From CAYQTO01 sp964420455 (GTDB taxonomy: Bacteria; Sumerlaeota; Sumerlaeia; SLMS01): a stretch of DNA of 32,395 nt. The DNA is taken from NCBI GenBank assembly GCA_964420455.1, contig CAYQTO010000021.1:1-32395 (forward strand), written 5' to 3'. Below are positions 15,713-23,765 of this stretch, piece by piece. Under the pieces are notes generated by a model. That model did not search any database and was not told where the DNA came from. It saw only the letters and a list, made by a program, of their open reading frames with translations. Positions within the stretch are counted from its first letter, which is position 1; the number at the start of each line of letters is the position of its first letter. Made by a program: the position numbers and the translations under genes.

Positions 15713-16711
15713 CTACTCGGCGAAGGACGCGTCGAAGGCGCGGCCCGACGCGGGAAAATCCAGCCCGCGCGTGAAGGCGCACGACTCCGTCGCGCCGTGC
15801 TCCCGGTCCATCCCGCTGTCTTCCCATTCGATCGAGAGGGGACCCGTATATCCGATCTCGTTGAGGGCGCGGATGATGGATTCGAAGTCGATGTCGCCGC
15901 GGCCGACGGAACGGAAGTCCCAGTAGCGCCGACGGTCGCCGAAGGCGAGGTGGCCGCCGAAGACGCCGCTCTCGCGAGGACGGTCGGACCAGGCGACGTC
16001 CTTCATGTGCACGTGGAAGATGCGATCGCGAAAGCGATGGAGAAACTCGACGTAGTCGACGCCCTGGTAGCCGAGGTGGCTGGGGTCGTAGTTGAATCCA
16101 AAGGCGGGGTGATGGTCGAGGGCCGCGAGGGCGCGCTCGGCGGTGGCGATGTCGAAGGCGATCTCGGTCGGATGCACTTCGAGGGCAAAGCGCACGCCGC
16201 ACTCGGTGAAGACGTCGAGGATCGGCTTCCAGCGATCGGCGAAGTCTGCGAAACCCGCGTCGATCATCGCCATGGGGGTGGGTGGGAACGCGTACAGCAG
16301 CGGCCAGATGGAGGATCCGGTGAAACCGTTGACGACGCTGACGCCGAAGGCCTTTGCCGCGCGGGCGGTCCGCTTGATTTCCTCGGCAGCGTGCTGGCGG
16401 ACGCCCTCCGGATCCCCGTCGCCCCACACCTCCGGCGGAACGATCTCGCGATGGCGCTCGTCTATACGATCACAGACCGCCTGGCCGACGAGGTGACAGG
16501 AGATGGCATGGCACTTGAGCCCGTGGGACTCGAGCAGGGCCCGGTGCCTGGCGACGTAGTCCGGCTCGGCGTGAGCCCGGCCGACCTCGAAGTGGTCGCC
16601 CCAGCAGGCCAGCTCGAGGCCGTCATATCCAAAGTCCTTGGCCTTTCGGCACATGGTTTCAAAGGGAAGGTCGGCCCACTGGCCGGTGAAGAGGGTGACG
16701 GGACGTGCCAT
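15713..16711 (-). CDS. Sugar phosphate isomerase/epimerase (AP endonuclease family 2, IolE-like)
   Basis: A 332-residue TIM-barrel protein of the xylose-isomerase-like superfamily. Likely metal-binding residues are visible: Glu178 in ALEVHPTE, Asp209 and His212 in NYDPSHLGYQG, His233/His235 in FHVHMKD, and Glu295 in SIEWED. Members isomerise or epimerise sugars, inosose or 3-keto sugars, usually alongside an NAD(P)-dependent Gfo/Idh/MocA dehydrogenase. Such a dehydrogenase is the next gene upstream, 27 nt away, so the two probably act on the same carbohydrate. The exact sugar cannot be told. The start ATG 16709-16711 has a good AGGAG six bases upstream. The 3' end converges on the kinase gene with only three bases between stops. 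Confidence 0.88.
   Translation of the reverse strand: MARPVTLFTGQWADLPFETMCRKAKDFGYDGLELACWGDHFEVGRAHAEPDYVARHRALLESHGLKCHAISCHLVGQAVCDRIDERHREIVPPEVWGDGDPEGVRQHAAEEIKRTARAAKAFGVSVVNGFTGSSIWPLLYAFPPTPMAMIDAGFADFADRWKPILDVFTECGVRFALEVHPTEIAFDIATAERALAALDHHPAFGFNYDPSHLGYQGVDYVEFLHRFRDRIFHVHMKDVAWSDRPRESGVFGGHLAFGDRRRYWDFRSVGRGDIDFESIIRALNEIGYTGPLSIEWEDSGMDREHGATESCAFTRGLDFPASGRAFDASFAE
16460..16467 (-). repeat. GTATAGAC octamer, copy 6
   Basis: Inside the sugar isomerase gene, opposite orientation to copies 1-5. The coding strand reads xGT ATA GAC (Arg-Ile-Asp), a third codon phase and again the uncommon codon ATA. Confidence 0.6.
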
Positions 16712-16728
16712 GGAAGTCTCCTTGGGGT

Positions 16729-16736
16729 GTCTATAC
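16729..16736 (-). repeat. GTATAGAC octamer, copy 7 (intergenic)
   Basis: In the 27-nt spacer between the Gfo/Idh/MocA gene and the sugar isomerase gene, directly before the isomerase ribosome-binding site. This is the only noncoding copy, so it is free of codon constraints. Confidence 0.6.
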
Positions 16737-16738
16737 GG

Positions 16739-17905
16739 CTAGACGCTGGCGAGCCGCGTCCACTTCTGTCCGTTCTTGGAGCTCTTGACGCAGGCCTCGA
16801 TGAAGGCCATGCCGCGAAGCCCCTCGCGGATGCCGGGGTATTCGGGGGCCTTGCGGGGCGGGCGGCCGCGGCGGTGTTTCTCGAGGCGGTCGGCGAAGTC
16901 CCGGTAAAGGTTGGCGAAGCCCTCGAGGTAGCCCTCGGGGTGGCCGGCGGGGAGGCGACAGGCGGCGACGGCGGACGGCGCCAGACGGTCGCCGTAGTTG
17001 GCCCCGGTCCGGAGGATTTCCCGCGGCCGGTCGCCGTGCATGAGGACGAGCGTGTTGGGTTCCTCCTGGCGCCAGCGCAGGCCGCCCTTGTCTCCATAGA
17101 TCCGGATCGCGAGGCCGTTCTCCTCGTCGATGGCGACCTGGCTGGCCCAGAGGCTTCCCTTCACGTCCTTGTCGAAGCGGAGGAGGGCGACGCCGTCATC
17201 GTCGAGCTTGCGGCCGCGGACGGAGGTGCTCAGGTCCGCGCAGACCTCGCGAATTTTCAGCCCCGTGATATACTCCGCGAGGTGCGCCGCGTGGGTTCCG
17301 ATATCGCCAATGCAGCACGAGGCGCCGGCGCGCTTTGGATCCGTCCGCCAGGAGGCCTGCTTCTGCTTTTCCTTCTCGATCGGCTGGGCGAGCCACCCCT
17401 GCGGGTACTCGACGACAATCTTGCGCAATCTGCCGAGGGCGCCCTTCGCGACCATCTCGCGCGCCTGGCGGACGAGCGGGTACCCCGCGTAGTTGTGGGT
17501 GAGGAGGAACTCGCGGCCGGATTTTTCGACCAACCGGGCGAGGCGCCGCGCCTCGGCGAGGTCGTACGCCAAAGGCTTATCGCATGCCACGTGGAAGCCC
17601 GCCCTGAGGGCCGCCGTGGCCACCGGCGCGTGCAGGTGGTTCGGCGTGACGATTGAGACGAATTCCATGCGCTCCTCCGGCGGCAACTGGGCCTCGCGGA
17701 GGAACATCTCGCCGTAGCTTGTATAGACACGCCGGTCCGGGAGGTGGAGCGCCCGGCCCGACTCCCGGGAGCGCGTGGGCGAAGAGCTGAAGGCGCCGCA
17801 GACCAGCTCGATCCGGTCGTCCATCGTCGCCGCGATGCGGTGGACTCCTCCGATAAAGGCCCCCTGGCCCCCGCCCACCATGCCCATGCGAATTCTGCCG
17901 CTCAT
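16739..17905 (-). CDS. Gfo/Idh/MocA-family NAD(P)-dependent sugar dehydrogenase
   Basis: A 388-residue oxidoreductase. The N-terminal Rossmann fold has GMVGGGQGAFIGGVH (residues 8-22) and VTPNHLHAPVATAALRAGFH. The lysine motif is CDKPLAYD, a variant of the usual E-K-P, with catalytic Lys110. The C-terminal dimerisation/substrate domain carries GDIGTHAAH (200-208), matching the conserved Asp and His of the active site. Such enzymes oxidise hydroxyls of inositols, glycosides or related sugars. Pairing with the downstream isomerase/epimerase suggests an oxidation-isomerisation pathway of the inositol or 3-keto-glycoside kind; the substrate is unknown. Its ATG (17903-17905) overlaps the purB stop by four bases (ATGA), so translation is probably coupled. 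Confidence 0.92.
   Translation of the reverse strand: MSGRIRMGMVGGGQGAFIGGVHRIAATMDDRIELVCGAFSSSPTRSRESGRALHLPDRRVYTSYGEMFLREAQLPPEERMEFVSIVTPNHLHAPVATAALRAGFHVACDKPLAYDLAEARRLARLVEKSGREFLLTHNYAGYPLVRQAREMVAKGALGRLRKIVVEYPQGWLAQPIEKEKQKQASWRTDPKRAGASCCIGDIGTHAAHLAEYITGLKIREVCADLSTSVRGRKLDDDGVALLRFDKDVKGSLWASQVAIDEENGLAIRIYGDKGGLRWRQEEPNTLVLMHGDRPREILRTGANYGDRLAPSAVAACRLPAGHPEGYLEGFANLYRDFADRLEKHRRGRPPRKAPEYPGIREGLRGMAFIEACVKSSKNGQKWTRLASV
17721..17728 (+). repeat. GTATAGAC octamer, copy 8
   Basis: Inside the Gfo/Idh/MocA gene. The coding strand reads GTC TAT ACA, giving Val-Tyr-Thr. Confidence 0.6.
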
Positions 17906-19254
17906 GGCTTTCCACCCTTCTTGGCTTTCTTGCCGCCCTTGCGCGCCGGCGCTTTTGCCAACTTGATCCCGCAGCGGGCAAAGATGGCGTCCACGTGGTC
18001 CAGGTATCTTGCCGGGTCCATGATCCGCAAGAGTTCCCCGCGGGAGACGAGGTTCGCCACCGCTGGCTCATCGAGGAGTTCGTCGGCGAACGGGCGCTCG
18101 CCGTGCCAGGTTCGCATCGCCGCGGCCTGCACCGCCGAATAGGCCTCCTCGCGCGTCAGGCCCTGCTCCACAAGGTCCAGCAGGACCCGCTGAGAGAAGA
18201 TCAGCCCCCGCGTTGTCCACAGGTTCTGCTCCATGCGCTTGCGGTTCACCGTGAGCCCTTCGATGAGCCAGAGCATCTTGCCCAGGAGATAGTCGACGAG
18301 GATGCACGAATCGGGGACGATGACGCGCTCGACGCTGCTGTGGCTGATGTCGCGCTCGCTCCACAGGGCGACGTTCTCGAGCCCGGCCTGGGCGTTCGAG
18401 CGCACCACGCGGGCGAGCCCGGTCATCTGCTCGCAGGTCACCGGGTTGCGCTTGTGGGGCATGGCGCTGCTGCCCTTCTGGCCCTTGGCAAAGGGTTCCT
18501 CGAGCTCGCGGATTTCCGGACGCTGGAGATGGCGGACCTCCGTCGCGACCTTCTCCACGGAGGCGGCGATCTGCGCCAGCAGGCAAAGGAACTCCGCGTG
18601 GCGGTCGCGCTGGATGACCTGGGTGCTGACAGGATCGGGCTTGAGCCCGAGGGCCTTGCAGACAGCGGCCTCGAGCTTGGGGCCCGTGTGGGCCATGGTT
18701 CCCACGGCGCCGCTGATCTTGCCGACGGAGATTCGCGGGGTCACCTCACCCAGGCGGTCGCGGTGGCGACCGAACTCCGTGTACCAAACGAGCGCCTTCA
18801 TGCCGAAGGTGGTCGGCTCCGCATGCATCCCGTGGGTGCGGCCCATCATCGGGGTGCGGGCGTGGCGGCGGGCGAGCTTGCCGAGGGCCGCATGGACCTT
18901 GCGGAGGTCTTCGGAGAGGATCTCCGCCGCGCGGGAGAGGCGCAGCGCCAGAGCGGTGTCCACCACGTCGCTGCTGGTGAGTCCAAGGTGTATATACCGC
19001 GAGGAGGGGCCGATCACCTCCGCGAGCTGGGTGGTGAAGGCGATGACATCGTGGCGGACGGTGCGCTCGATTTCCTCGATGCGGTTAACGTCGATGACCG
19101 CATGGCGACGGATGCGGTCGAAGTCCTTCTGGGGAATGCGGCCCACGCGTGCGTAGTACTCGCAGACGGCGATCTCGACCTCGAGCCAGGCCTGAAACTG
19201 CGCTTCCTTCGTCCAGAGGTCCTTCATGGGACTGCGGGAATAGCGGTCGATCAT
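17902..19254 (-). CDS. purB: Adenylosuccinate lyase
   Basis: This 450-residue member of the fumarase/aspartase superfamily makes AMP from adenylosuccinate and AICAR from SAICAR in purine synthesis. Visible family features are the N-terminal SRSPMKDLWTKEAQFQAWLE, RHDVIAF with His68, GLTSSDVVDTA, GRTHGMHAEPTTFG with His141, and the signature loop SSAMPHKRNP (262-271) that carries the catalytic serine. The last 18 residues form a Lys/Gly-rich tail (PARKGGKKAKKGGKP) not needed by the fold. Its start is ATG 19252-19254. A strong AAGGAGG lies ten bases upstream and touches the trkH stop codon. It sits between potassium-uptake genes and a sugar dehydrogenase, apparently through operon packing rather than shared function. 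Confidence 0.97.
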   Translation of the reverse strand: MIDRYSRSPMKDLWTKEAQFQAWLEVEIAVCEYYARVGRIPQKDFDRIRRHAVIDVNRIEEIERTVRHDVIAFTTQLAEVIGPSSRYIHLGLTSSDVVDTALALRLSRAAEILSEDLRKVHAALGKLARRHARTPMMGRTHGMHAEPTTFGMKALVWYTEFGRHRDRLGEVTPRISVGKISGAVGTMAHTGPKLEAAVCKALGLKPDPVSTQVIQRDRHAEFLCLLAQIAASVEKVATEVRHLQRPEIRELEEPFAKGQKGSSAMPHKRNPVTCEQMTGLARVVRSNAQAGLENVALWSERDISHSSVERVIVPDSCILVDYLLGKMLWLIEGLTVNRKRMEQNLWTTRGLIFSQRVLLDLVEQGLTREEAYSAVQAAAMRTWHGERPFADELLDEPAVANLVSRGELLRIMDPARYLDHVDAIFARCGIKLAKAPARKGGKKAKKGGKP

Positions 19255-19264
19255 GGTTAAGTCG

Positions 19265-19271
19265 CCTCCTT
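19265..19271 (-). promoter_or_regulatory. Strong Shine-Dalgarno of purB
   Basis: AAGGAGG on the minus strand, ten bases before the purB ATG. It overlaps the TAA stop of trkH (19270-19272), so the ribosome finishing trkH reaches it directly. Confidence 0.7.
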
Positions 19272-20739
19272 AGCGGCGGAGCCAGAAGTTGGGTGTCATG
19301 ACGATGAGGATGGCGTAGAGTTCGAGGCGGCCCATCACCATGCACAGGGCGAGGATCCACTTCACGAGGTCCGCCTGGCTGGCGTAATTCCCCGTGGGAC
19401 CGACGAGGCCAAGGCCGGGACCGATGTTGTTGAGGCAGGCAGCGACGGCGGTGATGGAGGTCACGATGTCCTGCTCGGGGGATAGCAGCGCGACGATCAC
19501 CGACACCCCGACGAAAATGGAAATCCAAAGGAAGAAGAGGGCAAAGGTGTCGCGCTGAAACGATCGATCGAGGGGCCGGCCGCCGACCTTGACCACGCGG
19601 ATCACCCGCGGCGACGCCTCGGAATAGAGCTGGTACAAGGCGCTCTTGAGGAGGATGATCCATCGGATGACCTTCATGCCGCCGGCGGTGGAGCCCGCCA
19701 TCCCACCGACGAACATGAGCAGGACGAGGAGCACCTGGGCGGCGGGTGGCCATGCGGTGAAATCCACCGTACCGAAGCCGGTCGTCGTCTGGATGGTGAG
19801 CGCAGTGAAGACGGCGTCGCGCGGGCCGATATCGCGTCCGGGGGCGCTACTGCTGATCGGCGTCAGCAGCACCACTGCGAGCAGAACAAGGGCCACGAAA
19901 CCGAAAATCCCCAGGTACCAGCGGAACTCGGCGTCGCGAAAGTAGCAGGTCCAGTCGCCTTGGGCGAATCGGCGGTGGAGAGAGAAGTTGGTTCCGGCGA
20001 GGAACATGAAGAAGATGACCACCCATTCAATGGCGGGAGACGCGTAGCTCGCGATGCTGGCATTCTGGGTGGAGAAGCCGCCGGTGGCCATTGTTGCCAT
20101 GGCGTGGTTGATGGCATCGAAGAAGGACATCCCACAGAACATGAGGATGATGGCCTGGGCGATATTGAGGACCGTATAGATTTTGCACAGGCTGAGGGCG
20201 GTATCGCTGATGCGGGGCGTGAGGCCCTCGGGGATGGGGCCGGGGACCTCCTGCTTGTAGAGGGCCTTGCCGCCGACGCCGAGCACCGGGAGGACCGCAA
20301 CGAAGAAGACGATGATGCCGAGTCCACCAAGAAAATGGAGGAAGGAGCGCCAGAAAAGCATGGTGCGCGATTGGGACTCGATGTCTGTCAGGATAGAGGC
20401 ACCGGTGGTTGTGAGGCCGGACATGGACTCGAAAAAGGCGTCGCTGTAGGTCTGTGCAAGGCCGCCGAAGTAGAGGGGGAGGGCACCACAGGCAGCGGTC
20501 AGGAGCCATCCGGCGCCGACCACGGCGAGGGCCTCGCGGCGAAAGATGTCAGGAGGCGCGTGCCGCCCCAGGAACCACATCCCGCCCCCGAGCAAAGCCG
20601 TCGCGGCCATGCATTCCACGACCACCAGCAGTTCGAAGTACTCGCCCGCAACCAGCGCGAAGGGCACCATGGTGACCATGGTTGCGGAAAAGTACAGCAG
20701 GAGGGTGCCGAGCAGGCGAAGGACGATCGCGACATTCAT
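19270..20739 (-). CDS. trkH: Trk-type potassium uptake membrane subunit
   Basis: A 489-residue polytopic protein, the ion-conducting subunit of a Trk/Ktr K+ uptake system. The four pore-loop filters of the family are visible: GLTTTGAS (108-115), MATGGFST (217-224), QTTTGFGT (317-324) and NNIGPGLG (near 435), each with the selectivity glycine. The membrane segments between them match the M1-P-M2 repeats. GGMAGSTAGGMKVIRW (345-360) is the conserved stretch after the third repeat. Its ATG (20737-20739) overlaps the TGA of trkA by one base (TGATG), which ensures matched synthesis with the NAD-binding gating subunit. Confidence 0.97.
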   Translation of the reverse strand: MNVAIVLRLLGTLLLYFSATMVTMVPFALVAGEYFELLVVVECMAATALLGGGMWFLGRHAPPDIFRREALAVVGAGWLLTAACGALPLYFGGLAQTYSDAFFESMSGLTTTGASILTDIESQSRTMLFWRSFLHFLGGLGIIVFFVAVLPVLGVGGKALYKQEVPGPIPEGLTPRISDTALSLCKIYTVLNIAQAIILMFCGMSFFDAINHAMATMATGGFSTQNASIASYASPAIEWVVIFFMFLAGTNFSLHRRFAQGDWTCYFRDAEFRWYLGIFGFVALVLLAVVLLTPISSSAPGRDIGPRDAVFTALTIQTTTGFGTVDFTAWPPAAQVLLVLLMFVGGMAGSTAGGMKVIRWIILLKSALYQLYSEASPRVIRVVKVGGRPLDRSFQRDTFALFFLWISIFVGVSVIVALLSPEQDIVTSITAVAACLNNIGPGLGLVGPTGNYASQADLVKWILALCMVMGRLELYAILIVMTPNFWLRR

Positions 20740-22106
20740 CAGCCATCGGCCTTCGCTTCGCCTTGGCCGGCAAACAGGGCATCAAGGCGCTCGGACGCCT
20801 CGGCGGTGGCCACTCCGATGACGATGGCGCCTGGGCGAATCACGTGGTCGCCGCGAGGGATCACCACCTCGTTGCCCTGGAGCATGGCGCCGATAAGGAC
20901 GTCCTTGGGCATGTCGATATCCTTGAGCGGCCGGCCGACGATGGGCGAGGTGCTGAGCGCCTGATACTCGCTGATCTCGAGGGCCCCCTCCTCGAGAAGG
21001 GTCACGCTGCGGATGCGCCCGCGCTTGACCATGGCAAGGACACGGTTGGCCACGACAATCCGCGGCGAGATGGCGTCATCGACACCCATCTTCTGGACGA
21101 TGCGCGTATAGTCGGGCCGGTCGATGAGGCAGGCGACCTTCGGCGTGCCGAGTTCCTTGGCCAGGAGAGAGGACATGATGTTGTTCTCGTCGTCGCCCAT
21201 CGCCGCAATATAGTAGTCGGCGGACCCGACGCGTTCCTCGCGGAGGGTATTGATCTCGGTGGCATCGCCGCGGAGGACCATTGTCTTGCGGAGACGCTCG
21301 CCGGCGTAGATGGCGCGCTCGCGGGAGATTTCGAGAATCGTCACGTCGTGGCCGCGGCGCTCGAGCTGCTCGGCGAGAAAGAGTCCTGTCTCGCCGGCCC
21401 CTGCGATGACGACCGAGGGGTTGCGGGCGGCCTTGGAAACTTCCGTGAGCTTCGGCAGGGCGCGCTCGAGCGCGTCGGGAAGTCCGATGAGGGTTACCCG
21501 GTCGCCGGGGTGGAGCTCGGTGTCCCCGCGAGCGATCATGGCCGCGTCCTCGCGGCGGAGGGAGGCGATGAGCACGCCGTCGGGAATCTGGACGTCACGG
21601 AGCTTGTGGCCGGCGTAGGGACTTTGTGGGGCGATTTTGACGGCCAGGAGCTGGATGCGCCCGCCGGCGAGGCCTGCCTGCGAGAGGGCCGTGGGGGATT
21701 CCACAAAGCGGGCGAGCTCGTTGGCGGCAAGGAGTTCGGGCGAGATAATCATGTCGATGCCGAGGGGCGCCCGCAGATTGAGCTCGGCCTGCTCCATGTA
21801 GAAGCGGGAGCGGGCACGGGCGACCACCCGCCTCGCCTTGAGCGTCTTGGCGGTGAACGCGGCGATCAGGTTGGTCTCGTCCGCCTCCGTCACCGACAGG
21901 AAGAGGTCGGTGTCCTCCATGCCCACCTCACGCAGAAGAGCCGGGTCGCAGGCGTTGCCGCGAATCGTCTGGACGTCGAGCAGTTCCTCGGCGCGAACAA
22001 GAGCGGAGCGCGCGTTGTCGACGAGGATCACCTCGTGCTTCTCGCGCGTGAGAAACAGGGCGATGTTTGATCCGACGGTCCCGGCACCGGCGACGACGAC
22101 TTTCAA
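20739..22106 (-). CDS. trkA: Trk potassium system NAD-binding peripheral subunit
   Basis: A 455-residue protein with two RCK modules. The first Rossmann motif is VVVAGAGTVGSN near the N terminus and the second is VVIAGAGETGLFLAEQ near residue 235. Each is followed by a TrkA-C domain (IQLLAVKIAPQSPYAG; ALEISEYQALSTSPIVGRPL). It gates TrkH in response to nucleotides. The frame continues 102 codons upstream, but that part is Pro/Arg-rich and is the antisense of nothing else useful. The fold begins exactly at TTG 22104-22106, which forms a TTGA overlap with the TGA stop of the upstream glycosylphosphotransferase, with GGGAAGGG-like purines before it. I therefore chose the TTG start. trkH follows with a one-base overlap. 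Confidence 0.95.
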   Translation of the reverse strand: MKVVVAGAGTVGSNIALFLTREKHEVILVDNARSALVRAEELLDVQTIRGNACDPALLREVGMEDTDLFLSVTEADETNLIAAFTAKTLKARRVVARARSRFYMEQAELNLRAPLGIDMIISPELLAANELARFVESPTALSQAGLAGGRIQLLAVKIAPQSPYAGHKLRDVQIPDGVLIASLRREDAAMIARGDTELHPGDRVTLIGLPDALERALPKLTEVSKAARNPSVVIAGAGETGLFLAEQLERRGHDVTILEISRERAIYAGERLRKTMVLRGDATEINTLREERVGSADYYIAAMGDDENNIMSSLLAKELGTPKVACLIDRPDYTRIVQKMGVDDAISPRIVVANRVLAMVKRGRIRSVTLLEEGALEISEYQALSTSPIVGRPLKDIDMPKDVLIGAMLQGNEVVIPRGDHVIRPGAIVIGVATAEASERLDALFAGQGEAKADG

Positions 22107-23500
22107 AACGCGCCCTTCCCTTTCAGCACCGCCGGCAACGTGCGGCACAGGATTTCCACGTCCAGCAGGAAGCTCTGGTTCTTGATGTAATACAGGTCGT
22201 ATTGCATGTTGAGGTGCAGGGGCAGATTCTTGCGGCCGATCACCTGCCAGAGGCCGGTGAGGCCGGGTTTCACGTCGAGCCGGCGTCGTTCCCACGCTTG
22301 GTACTGGTCGACAATGAATCTCATCTCGGGGCGGGGGCCCACAAGGCTCATTTCGCCGCGCAACACGTTGAGAAGCTGGGGGAGCTCGTCGAGGCTCGTG
22401 CGGCGGAGCCACCGGCCGAAGGGGGTGATGCGGGGGTCTTCCTCATCGGTGGGCGCCGTGGCATAGGCCTCCGCATCGGCTCGCATGGTCCGATACTTGA
22501 ACAGGATAAAGGGGCGCCCATCGCGGCCAATCCGCTCCTGGCGAAAGAACACCGGCCCCGGCGAGTCCATCCGGATCCGGATGGCGATCCACCAGTGAAA
22601 GAACGCAAGCCACAGGAGCGTCCCCCCCAGCGCGAGCGTATAGTCGAGCATCGCCTTCATCATCGCCTGGTGAAGGGGGATGTGCCCGTCGCGGAGGGTA
22701 ATCACCGGAAAAGTGGCGATCTCCTCGACCTTGGCGCGTTCCGTGATCACGTCGAAGATGTTCGAGACGACGTGGACGCGGATGCCGCGGTGCTCGGCGA
22801 GGTTGAGGAGGTCGAGCTGGCGGTCGTGTTCGAGGTGGGCAATGGCGAGGAAGATTTCCTCGATCTGCTCGCGGGCGATGAGCTCGCCGAGGGCCTCCAG
22901 GTCGTGGGTGCCGTTGCGCTCGTCGACCTCCTCCCCCGGGGCTGCCACGGAGCCAACGATCTCGTAGCCGATCTCGGGATGATCGGCGAGTGCTTGGCGG
23001 ACGTCGGCGGCGAGGGGACCGGTACCCACGATAAGGCTTCGGACGCGGCCGCGGCCGCGCGCCAGCGCCCGGGCCTTGAGCCACCGCAGCACGGTTCGTG
23101 AGGAGAACAGATAAACCACGCCGAGTAGCGCGGCGAGGAGGATCACGGACCGCCCAAGGTCCAGCGCCTTGAAGAAGAAGCCCACCACCACGATATACAG
23201 AAGCCAGTGGTAGGAGGCCTTGATGAGGACGGAAGGCCGGTTGAGGGACGACAGTCGCCGACGGTGAAGGTAGAGACCGAAGGCGGCACAGTTGGCGAGG
23301 GCGACCAGCACGATCAGCAGATGGACCTGGAGGTAGGGGGCCATCTCGTTGATGGGGCCCAGGAGCGGATTCAGCGCGCGGCGGAGGTACCAGGCACCCT
23401 GCCAACAGAGGGAGTAACCCAGCGCATCGACGGCGATGAGCACGATCGACAAGCGGCGACTTTTCCAGAGGGAGCGCGGCGGGGCGGTGGGGGCCTTCAT
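22103..23500 (-). CDS. Polyprenyl-phosphate glycosylphosphotransferase (WcaJ/bacterial sugar transferase family)
   Basis: A 465-residue membrane enzyme that starts polysaccharide repeat-unit synthesis by moving a sugar-1-phosphate from a nucleotide sugar to undecaprenyl phosphate. Four hydrophobic segments occupy residues 15-135. A CoA-binding-like Rossmann middle domain (SLIVGTGPLAADVRQAL) follows at about 154-270. The C-terminal catalytic domain contains MDSPGPVFFRQERIG, FKYRTMR (334-340), RRTSLDELPQLLNVLRGEMS (366-385), VGPRPE and KPGLTGLWQV (411-420). All core motifs are present. No Shine-Dalgarno is clear before ATG 23498-23500. No other polysaccharide genes are in the window, so the polymer is unknown. 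It may be co-transcribed with the small membrane peptide gene 33 nt upstream. Confidence 0.94.
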   Translation of the reverse strand: MKAPTAPPRSLWKSRRLSIVLIAVDALGYSLCWQGAWYLRRALNPLLGPINEMAPYLQVHLLIVLVALANCAAFGLYLHRRRLSSLNRPSVLIKASYHWLLYIVVVGFFFKALDLGRSVILLAALLGVVYLFSSRTVLRWLKARALARGRGRVRSLIVGTGPLAADVRQALADHPEIGYEIVGSVAAPGEEVDERNGTHDLEALGELIAREQIEEIFLAIAHLEHDRQLDLLNLAEHRGIRVHVVSNIFDVITERAKVEEIATFPVITLRDGHIPLHQAMMKAMLDYTLALGGTLLWLAFFHWWIAIRIRMDSPGPVFFRQERIGRDGRPFILFKYRTMRADAEAYATAPTDEEDPRITPFGRWLRRTSLDELPQLLNVLRGEMSLVGPRPEMRFIVDQYQAWERRRLDVKPGLTGLWQVIGRKNLPLHLNMQYDLYYIKNQSFLLDVEILCRTLPAVLKGKGAF

Positions 23501-23533
23501 GATGGGCGAGGGGGGACCGGAGAGCGCACGAGG

Positions 23534-23647
23534 TCAACCGCCGCCGAGGGCACGCCAGGCGATCACCGCCAGCAGCACCGCAAGGGTCAGGAGAAAGAGC
23601 GGGCCCAAGCCGCGCGTTGCTCGTCGGTATTCGTCCTCCGGCTTCAT
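23534..23647 (-). CDS. 37-residue single-helix membrane peptide
   Basis: A short frame from ATG 23645-23647 to TGA encodes MKPEDEYRRATRGLGPLFLL followed by TLAVLLAVIAWRALGGG. It has a charged N terminus, one clean hydrophobic helix of about 19 residues, and a Gly-rich end. A weak GGAAG sits just before the ATG. It lies 33 nt upstream of the glycosylphosphotransferase on the same strand and opposite the divergent kinase, so it could be the first gene of the long minus-strand operon. I recognise no family. The charge-then-helix layout is what supports it as real; a chance frame is possible. Confidence 0.45.
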   Translation of the reverse strand: MKPEDEYRRATRGLGPLFLLTLAVLLAVIAWRALGGG

Positions 23648-23702
23648 GCTTCCAGTCGGATCGTAACCCGCGGCGGGGGGCAAGCCCGGGGAACCGAACC
23701 CC

Positions 23703-23731
23703 TTGCATGGAACCAGGAGACCACGGATACT
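23703..23731 (+). promoter_or_regulatory. Possible sigma-70 promoter of second kinase
   Basis: TTGCAT and GATACT are separated by 17 bases and end 34 bases before GTG 23766. Each box is a partial match to consensus. If real, transcription starts too late for the upstream in-frame TTG (23703) to be the start codon. Confidence 0.35.
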
Positions 23732-23765
23732 TGTCGATGCATGGGGAAAGGAAGAGCCGCCACCG

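Noticed and set aside
15797..17656. 619-residue plus-strand open frame
   Set aside because: It lies opposite two well-supported minus-strand genes and its composition (Gly/Ala/Glu/Val-rich, no motifs) is that of a high-G+C shadow frame.
22107..22412. 102-residue N-terminal extension of the trkA frame
   Set aside because: It is low-complexity Pro/Arg sequence antiphase to the glycosylphosphotransferase gene; trkA homologues begin at the first Rossmann strand, which coincides with TTG 22106.
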